NCBI GenBank assembly: GCA_023146365.1
Contig: JAGLCE010000085.1
Coordinates: 1 to 13,516 of the forward strand
DNA length: 13,516 bases
Direction: 5' to 3'
DNA from: Endozoicomonadaceae bacterium
Lineage (GTDB): Bacteria; Pseudomonadota; Gammaproteobacteria; Pseudomonadales; Endozoicomonadaceae
The position numbers and the translations under genes are program-made. This document shows, in pieces, positions 13,376 to 13,516 of this stretch. Position 1 is the stretch's first letter. Each line of letters starts with the position of its first letter. The notes under the pieces are model-generated. The model worked only from the letters and a program-made list of their open reading frames with translations, did no database searches and was not told the DNA's origin.

Positions 13376-13516
13376 GAGACCTCAGCATAACTCAACAAAG
13401 CCGATCATATTCTGGTCAAATATCGGCATGCAAAAATCCTTCACAACACAGCCCGAGCGTTTCGTCTCAGTCACTGACCTAAGTCATCCAATTCTTCATA
13501 GTCTTGATGATACGGA
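13376..13516 (+). mobile_element. Left end of a second IS copy (runs off the window)
   Basis: It begins with the same inverted repeat GAGACCTCAGCATAAC as the element at 8307 and matches its first 141 bp with four substitutions, in the same orientation. The right end lies outside the window, so it cannot be told whether this copy is full length or another deletion derivative. Confidence 0.85.
13428..13516 (+). CDS. Transposase N-terminus of the second IS copy (partial)
   Basis: The frame opens MQKSFTTQPERFVSVTDLSH and continues PILHSLDDT to the window edge. It differs from the first copy at three residues (QL to ER and A to V). The identical placement 52 bases inside the IS tip supports the start. 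The IS family cannot be assigned from 29 residues. Confidence 0.7.
   Translation, partial: MQKSFTTQPERFVSVTDLSHPILHSLDDT

Noticed and set aside
1..13516. Search for tRNA, rRNA or CRISPR arrays
   Set aside because: No cloverleaf, rRNA signature or regularly spaced direct repeats were seen; the tandem repeats present are inside coding sequence.

Overview
The window is a gammaproteobacterial chromosome segment. A conserved housekeeping block (about 2.1-8.2 kb) is flanked by accessory, insertion-sequence-rich DNA. The block rpmG-rpmB | coaBC-dut-algC | slmA | pyrE matches the gene order of Pseudomonas/Oceanospirillales-type genomes. L28, L33, SlmA and Dut all read as gammaproteobacterial. A eukaryotic-type zinc-finger protein, a NEL-type ubiquitin ligase and several decaying mobile elements point to an animal- or protist-associated, probably intracellular, lineage. 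An Endozoicomonadaceae-like organism would fit, but that is inference from gene content and not a sequence match.

Layout. 1-463: 5' end of an IS1380-family element on the minus strand, with its terminal sequence near 444-462. 463-1139: non-coding, ending in the hns promoter. 1140-1586: H-NS-family nucleoid protein with a terminator. 1642-2048: non-coding. 2050-2727: rpmB-rpmG operon on the minus strand, with a clear promoter, a structured leader and a terminator. 2728-3218: non-coding, where many relatives carry radC. 3219-6537: coaBC, dut and algC. 6774-7385: slmA. 7535-8182: pyrE on the minus strand, convergent with slmA. No argB lies between algC and slmA.

From 8.3 kb the DNA is accessory. 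8307-8608 is a 302-bp element with perfect 16-bp terminal inverted repeats, an internally deleted IS (MITE-like). 8648-9179 is the 3' end of a group II intron with a frameshifted maturase and recognisable domains V and VI. 9290-11335 is a 681-aa leucine-rich-repeat protein with a NEL E3 ubiquitin ligase domain (catalytic CSD motif) and a U-box-like tail. 11424-11942 is an IS graveyard holding a solo IS1380-type end and an IS66 TnpC remnant. 12006-13223 is a 405-aa protein with six C2H2 zinc fingers, and 13376-13516 is the start of a second copy of the IS seen at 8307.

How it fits together. CoaBC (coenzyme A), Dut (dUTP), AlgC (hexose phosphates), PyrE (pyrimidines), SlmA (division-site control) and the two ribosomal proteins are core functions. 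The two large accessory genes look like host-directed effectors: one predicted to act on host ubiquitin signalling, the other predicted to bind nucleic acid in the host nucleus. Both are visibly more A+T-rich than the core, lie between same-orientation copies of one IS, and would be natural targets for silencing by the H-NS protein in the same window. The most novel candidates are the LRR-NEL-U-box-like architecture and the bacterial multi-finger C2H2 protein, whose fingers are expanding by tandem duplication.
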